From Capra hircus (taxonomy: Eukaryota > Chordata > Mammalia > Artiodactyla > Bovidae), in NCBI RefSeq assembly GCF_001704415.2, contig NW_017189517.1:8443167-8507166 (forward strand): a stretch of 64,000 nucleotides of DNA, read 5' to 3'. Positions 59,115-64,000 of this stretch are shown here, one piece after another. The notes under the pieces are model-generated. The model was given only the letters and a program-made list of their open reading frames with translations. It was not told where the DNA came from and searched no databases. Both the position numbers and the translations under genes were made by a program. Positions within the stretch are counted from its first letter, which is position 1; each line of letters opens with the position of its first letter.

Positions 59115-59580
59115 GGGTTAATGCATTTTCATGTGCCCGATGGACAGTGAGGCCAAACAAACAGAAAAGTCAGAGTTTGAAGCAGAGAAAGGTTTACTGC
59201 AGGGCCATGCAAGGAGACAGGTGGCTCATGCCCTAAAAAGCCCCAACTCACTGAAGGGTTTTGGCAAACCACTTTTAAAAGCCAGGTGAGGGAGTAGGAT
59301 TGCAGGGTCTGCTATCAGCTTGTGCGCCAGTCTCTGAATGGTTGATGGTGAGGTCACAGGGGTTAACATTATCAGTCCTTAGGGTCCAGGAGGCTTGGGG
59401 CTATGTGCTCATTGCCAACAAGTAGTTAAACATCTTCCATGTGTTGGAGATGGGGAGGTTTTTACATTTTCAAAGCAACTGAGGAAAGGTGCATCAAATT
59501 CTATTATCTAGGAATTTCAGATAGGAGCTAAAGCAGAGGATATGGGGGAAGGCCATACTAGTCTCTGCTACCAAACTTAA
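59115..59580 (-). mobile_element. Probable ERV LTR fragment, antisense
   Basis: 'agagaaaggtttactgcagg', 'gacaggtggctcatgcccta' and 'gtgcgccagtctctgaatgg' recall ruminant LTRs. Its layout is similar to 37853-38268. No retroviral gene. Family uncertain. Confidence 0.5.
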
Positions 59581-59584
59581 CTCA

Positions 59585-59715
59585 GTGAATAAGTTGGGAA
59601 AAATCACACAGCCTCTCTGAGCCTCTGGATCCTCACATGGAAAGTGAGGGTGCTAATATATGTGCTATGAACTTCTCAGTGCTGTTCTAAGATCATGAGA
59701 AGCCATAGATTTGAA
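59585..59715 (+). repeat. MIR-like ancient SINE
   Basis: 'cacagcctctctgagcctct', 'ggatcctcacatggaaagtg' and 'agggtgctaatatatgtgct' follow the MIR core in sense. Confidence 0.55.
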
Positions 59716-59914
59716 ATTCTTTTGAAAGCATAAGGGCATTCTATACACAATATTTTTTTATTGCTATTCATCTAAACATTCAGAAATATCAAATTTTCAT
59801 TAATCCAAACTGGCCTCTTAAATATTTCAGGTATGTGTGTATTCAAGATGAAATCGAATGGAACTGTGTATTGCTTTGAAGTCACAGCTGCATTTTTTTT
59901 GGCCAGAGTTGGGG

Positions 59915-60190
59915 GCTTCACTGATAGCTCAGTTGGTAAAGAATCCACCTGCCTGCCATGCAGGAGACCCTGGTTCCATTCCTGTATCAGGAAGATACAG
60001 GAAGAAGAGATAGGCTATCCCCTCCAGTATTCCTGGGCTTCCCTTGTGACTCAGCTGGTGAAGAATCTGCCTGCAATGTGGAAGACCTGCGTTCGATCCC
60101 TGGGTTGGGAAGATCTCCTGGAGAAGGGAAAGGCTACCCACTCCAGTATTCTGGCCTGGAGAATTTTACAGTGAACAACTTCCACTTTTA
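59915..60190 (+). mobile_element. Bov-tA SINE, tandem dimer
   Basis: The first unit starts 'gggggcttcactgatagctc' and is cut at 'ctccagtattcct'. The second starts 'gggcttcccttgtgactcag' and ends 'aacaacttccacttt'. The dimeric organisation is the same as at 52787-53090. Confidence 0.88.
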
Positions 60191-61427
60191 GCTTTCTTTC
60201 AGCTGCATTTTTAGGTTGAGAGATGGGGAAGGAAATGGGGGTGGCAGTGCTTGTAGAATTGGAGGCAATAAACACCTTCTGAACAGGAAAGACTATATGG
60301 AAAAATGAGTCATCATTAGACAACCAGTGCATTCCCAGGGAAGTCTATTAGTAACTATTCTCTAAAAGCCCACAAGGAAACCGCTAGAAGGGTGTGTATC
60401 AGAATGACAATAATGTATTCACATAATTTTGCAGAAAATCATCTCCATTAGAGACAGAGCCAGTCGGATTCCATGAAGCTGAGATTTATCTGCTGCTTAG
60501 GTGCCTAACAAGACACTAAACGCCAGAAAGATTTTTGTGAAAGAATTACGAAATCGTTTTTAGTTTCTGCTAGCTAACGTCAAAGCTTAGGCAGAATAGG
60601 CCTTAGGGAGTGTGAAGGATTGACAGGTCTATAGCAGCAGTGCAGGGGTTCAGGGAGTCTGTTTCATTAAAAACTGGCTTATTAGTATAAGCACCACCAC
60701 TCTTATAACTTGACCATGTATTTACATTAGCGGATACCTTTGCTCATGGTCAGCCCATTAGCCTTGATTAGCATAAAGTAATCTTAATAAAAATTTGCTT
60801 AACTGTAGAGTGACTCACTCCTAATGGTGGTGATTTTATGCAATTACCAAATAGGCATTTGAGAAAATTTCTGAGCCCAATTTAGAGCTAAGGGATAGCA
60901 GAAGCAGTAGATGCTCCGATTCTTCTTTCTTCACAGAGAGAAAATAGTTGTTCCACAAATGAGCAGAGGATTTTACCATCATGGGATTTTGCAGTGGTGT
61001 GCTCTGTAGGCTGGGTATTGTACATTTCATTGTCTTATAAAAATGCTGGAAAGAGTGATTTTAAGACTCTAGTGTATGATCCTAGGTTACATATTTAGTC
61101 TTAGAAAATCTTAGTTTTCTCTTCTGTAAAATTTGGAATTAGGTTTAGATAATATCCAGACATTCTTCAAGCTAAAAAAAAGAATGTGATACTGGCTTCC
61201 AGGATTTTTCAGGTTTGTGAATTCGGGTGAGAATAATTCAGAGACACACAGAAAACTGAATCACAACTCCTCTCTAGAGTGACATCATTATTTTTGAATG
61301 ATAGTTTTTACATTTTTCTATTTGCTCCATTTCAAACATAAAACTGCCTAACTTAATGATACATTTGAAGGATAACACACATAAGGTATTGGAATTAGAA
61401 GCAAATATGTAATTCAAAAGAAGTTTA
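60191..61427. other. Unassigned intergenic sequence
   Basis: A MIR-like trace is seen near 61080-61150. No gene recognised. Confidence 0.45.
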
Positions 61428-61510
61428 TTTGGGTTGGCCCCAAAAATGATTTGGGTTTTCCCATAGCATCTTTTGGAAAAGCCTGAGCTAACTTTTTGGT
61501 CAACCCCAAA
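61428..61510. mobile_element. Mariner-like miniature palindrome, complete
   Basis: The inverted ends 'tttgggttggccccaaaaat' and the complement of 'aactttttggtcaaccccaaa' give a near-palindrome of 83 bp. It is the best-preserved copy of this family in the window. Confidence 0.85.
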
Positions 61511-61673
61511 TTTTGACATGTTCAAGCAAATTATATTAGGAGAAAATTTCAGTGACCTTCTAAGAATGATTCACTTCCCAATCTCTATAAGAGCCACATG
61601 TAACCAGACATCCTATCCATCCATTTTACTACCACTTTAGCCAAACATTTTAGAGTGGTGTTTTCTTACATTT
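61511..61673. other. Short unassigned gap
   Basis: Nothing recognised. Confidence 0.4.
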
Positions 61674-63050
61674 TATTTTTTAAATTAATTTTATTGGAGT
61701 GTAGTTGCTTTACAAGGTTGTGTCGATTTCTTCTGTACAACAAAGTGAATCAGCTGTATCAGTTCAGTTCAGTTCAGTTGCTCAGTCATGTCCGACTCTT
61801 TGCGACCCCATGAATCGCAGCACACCAGGCCTCCCTGTCCATCACCAACTCCTGAAGTTCAATCAGACTCGCGTCCATCGAGTCAGTGATGCCATCCAGC
61901 CATCTCATCCTCGGTTGTCCCCTTCTTCTCCTGCCCCCAATCCCTCCCAGCAGCAAAGTCTTTTCCAATGAGTCAACTCTTCGAATGAGGTGGCCAAAGT
62001 ACTGGAGTTTCAGCTTTAGCATCATTCCTTCCAAAGAAATCCCAGGGCTGATCTCCTTCAGAATGGACTGGTTGGCTCTCTTTGCAGTCCAAGGGACTCT
62101 CAAGAGTCTTCTCCAACACCACATTTCAAAAGCATCAATTCTTTGGCTCTCAGCCTTCTTCTCAGTCCAACTCTCACATCCATACATGACCACAGGAAAA
62201 ACCATAGCCTTGACTAGGCGGACCTTAGTCGGCAAAGTAATGTCTCTGCTTTTCAATATACTATCTAGGTTGGTCATAACTTTTCTTCCAAGGAGTAAGC
62301 GTCTTTTAATTTCATGGCTGCAATCACCATCTGCAATGATTTTGGAGCCCCCCAAAATAAAGTCTGACACTGTTTCCACTGTTTCTCCATCTATTTCCCA
62401 TGGAGTGATGGGACCAGATGCCATGATCTTCGTTTTCTGAATGTTGAGCTTTAAGCCAACTTTTTCACTCTCCTCTTTCACTTTCATCAAGAGGCTTTTT
62501 AGTTCCTCTTCGCTTTCTGCCATAAGGCTGTTGCCATCTGCATATCTGAGGTTATTGATATTTCTCCCGGCAATCTTAATTCCAGCTTGTGTTTCTTCCA
62601 GTCCAGTGTTTCTCATGATGCACTCTGCATAGAAGTTAAATAAGCAGGGTGACAATATACAGCCTTGATGCACTCCTTTTCCTATTTGGAACCAGTCTGT
62701 TGTTCCATGTCCAGCTGTAACTGTTGCTTCCTGGCCTGCATACAGATTTCTCAAGAGGCAGGTCAGGTGGTCTGATATTCCCATCTCTCTCAGAATTTTC
62801 CACAGTTTATTGTGATCCACACAGTCAAAAGCTTTGGCATAGTCTATATATACATATAAACCCTGTTTTTCAGATTTCCTTTCCATTTAGGTCACCACAG
62901 AGTACTGATTAGAGTTCCTTGTGCTATACAATAGGTTCTCATTAGTTATCTATTTTATACACAGTATCAATAATGTACGTATGTCAATCTCAATTTCCCA
63001 ATTCATCCCACCCCCTCCTTCCCATTTTGGTGTCCATATGTTTGTTCTTT
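61674..63050 (-). mobile_element. Artiodactyl L1 3' end, antisense, split by BovB
   Basis: The left part is 61674-61758 ('ggagtgtagttgctttacaa', 'aagtgaatcagctgta') and the right part 62845-63050 ('tttaggtcaccacagagtac', 'cccaattcatcccacccc'). Together they read as one L1 3' end. BovB lies between them. Confidence 0.88.
61759..62844 (-). mobile_element. BovB LINE, 5'-truncated, with a 366-codon open frame
   Basis: From the (TCAGT)n tail at 61759 back to the truncation at 62844. An uninterrupted frame (61786-62886, minus) covers the reverse-transcriptase palm, thumb and C-terminal region of BovB. It is the longest frame in the window. The catalytic motif reads YADGN instead of YADDT, so one of the two metal-binding aspartates is missing. 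The first 14 or so codons come from the flanking L1, not from BovB. It lacks the endonuclease and fingers and cannot act alone. Confidence 0.94.
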
Positions 63051-63258
63051 ACGAGGAGTGGTGTTTTAATTTATTATGAGTAATTTTAAATAACCAAAAC
63101 ATTTTAACATTCATTCAGGATTTTAAAAATCATATTCTGTGAAAACAATTTCAAATTTTATTTTACAACTTATTTGAATCTTCAGTCTTTATACAACCCT
63201 GCAAAAAGAAATCTTCATATAATTTTAAAAACAAGAAATAAAACACACTAGCATCAAG
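63051..63258. other. Short unassigned AT-rich gap
   Basis: Nothing recognised. Confidence 0.4.
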
Positions 63259-63387
63259 AGATGGCAACCCACTCCAGTGTTCTTGCTTGGAGAATCCCAA
63301 GGACAAGGGGAGCCTGGTAGGCTGCTGTCTATGGGGTCGCACAGAGTCGGACATGACTGAAGCGACTTAGCAGCAGCAGCAGCAGCA
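63259..63387 (+). mobile_element. Bov-A2 SINE, second unit only
   Basis: It begins 'agatggcaacccactccagt', contains one Bov-A unit and ends in (AGC)n; the first unit is absent. Confidence 0.92.
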
Positions 63388-63679
63388 TAAAGATAAACAC
63401 AATATAAAATCTACAGGGGGGATACATTTTTCCATACATTATAAAGCTTGAAAGCAAATATTTTCATTGCAAAGTGAAAAGACTTTGTATTTTCATTATG
63501 AAGGAACAATGGTCAGAGTGATTTTATCAACACATGCTATGTTAAACATGGGAATCTCTGTACAGTTATTTTTTTTCATGCAGTTGCCTTAATTTCCATA
63601 TAGGTGTAATCTAACTTTCGGGGTGATTTTACCCAGAATATAGTAACAACTACAAGGTGATTCCCGCAGACCAAGAGGG
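63388..63679. other. Short unassigned gap
   Basis: Nothing recognised. Confidence 0.4.
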
Positions 63680-63692
63680 CAGAACTGATTCT

Positions 63693-63923
63693 GTGTGTGC
63701 TTGCTAAGTCACTTCAGTCACTTCAGTCATTTCAGTCTGCGTGACCCCATGGACTCTAGCCCGCCAGGCTCCTCTGTCCATGGCATTCTCTAGGCAAGAA
63801 TCCAGGAGTGGGTTGCCATTTCCTTCTCCAGGGGATCTTCCTGACCCAGGGATTGAACCCATGTCTCCTGTGTCTCCTGCATTGGCAGGCGGATTCTTTA
63901 CCAGTGAGCCACCTGGGAAGCCC
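63693..63923 (-). mobile_element. Bov-tA SINE, antisense
   Basis: It runs from 'tgtgcttgctaagtcacttc' (with a local triplication of 'cacttcagt'-like units) to 'ctttaccagtgagccacctg'. A 13-bp TSD cagaacYgattct (one mismatch) lies at 63680-63692 and 63924-63936. Confidence 0.93.
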
Positions 63924-64000
63924 CAGAACGGATTCTATGGCCTTATATATTCTATAACACTTGGGCTCCTAACAATGTTTCAGAAAAGACCTCAGAGTCA

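Noticed and set aside
61786..62886. The 366-codon open frame as a new host gene.
   Set aside because: It is the antisense of BovB with known reverse-transcriptase text, a missing catalytic aspartate and an L1-derived start.

Overview
The window is nuclear DNA of a bovid ruminant (cattle, buffalo, sheep or goat). The repeats show this: BovB (RTE-type) LINEs, Bov-tA and Bov-A2 SINEs with AGC-repeat tails, artiodactyl CHR-type SINEs and ruminant L1 3' ends occur throughout. The species cannot be fixed by eye. The only host gene I recognise is FGF13 (FHF2), which in mammals is X-linked, so the window is probably X-chromosomal. Only its last two coding exons are present, on the + strand.

Layout. 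1-19390 is the intron before the penultimate FGF13 exon. It holds a modest number of SINEs, one hAT element with a perfect 8-bp target-site duplication (TSD), one truncated BovB copy and long stretches of unassigned sequence. Exon 19391-19589 and the coding part of the last exon, 20880-21016, together encode the C-terminal 111 residues. The 3' UTR follows, with polyadenylation signals at 21756 and 22256. About 17.5-20.0 kb and 20.7-24.5 kb are almost free of young repeats, consistent with selection around the exons and UTR. From 24.5 kb to the end the window is intergenic and repeat-rich: ancient and ruminant L1 segments in both orientations, a nearly complete but broken BovB copy (38271-41355), several shorter BovB copies, solo LTRs, mariner-like palindromes, nested SINE clusters and CA microsatellites. 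No second host gene was found.

The long open frames (366, 292, 229 and 181 codons) are all BovB reverse-transcriptase or endonuclease relics. The one structure no standard repeat explains is a long inverted repeat, 41344-41566 against 42193-42428. Its arms are about 94% alike by hand alignment, it encloses about 626 bp of unassigned sequence, and it abuts the 5' end of the big BovB copy. I found no CRISPR, operon or new protein system; the notable content is transposon archaeology around a conserved neuronal gene. All repeat names come from memory of consensus sequences, not from a database search.
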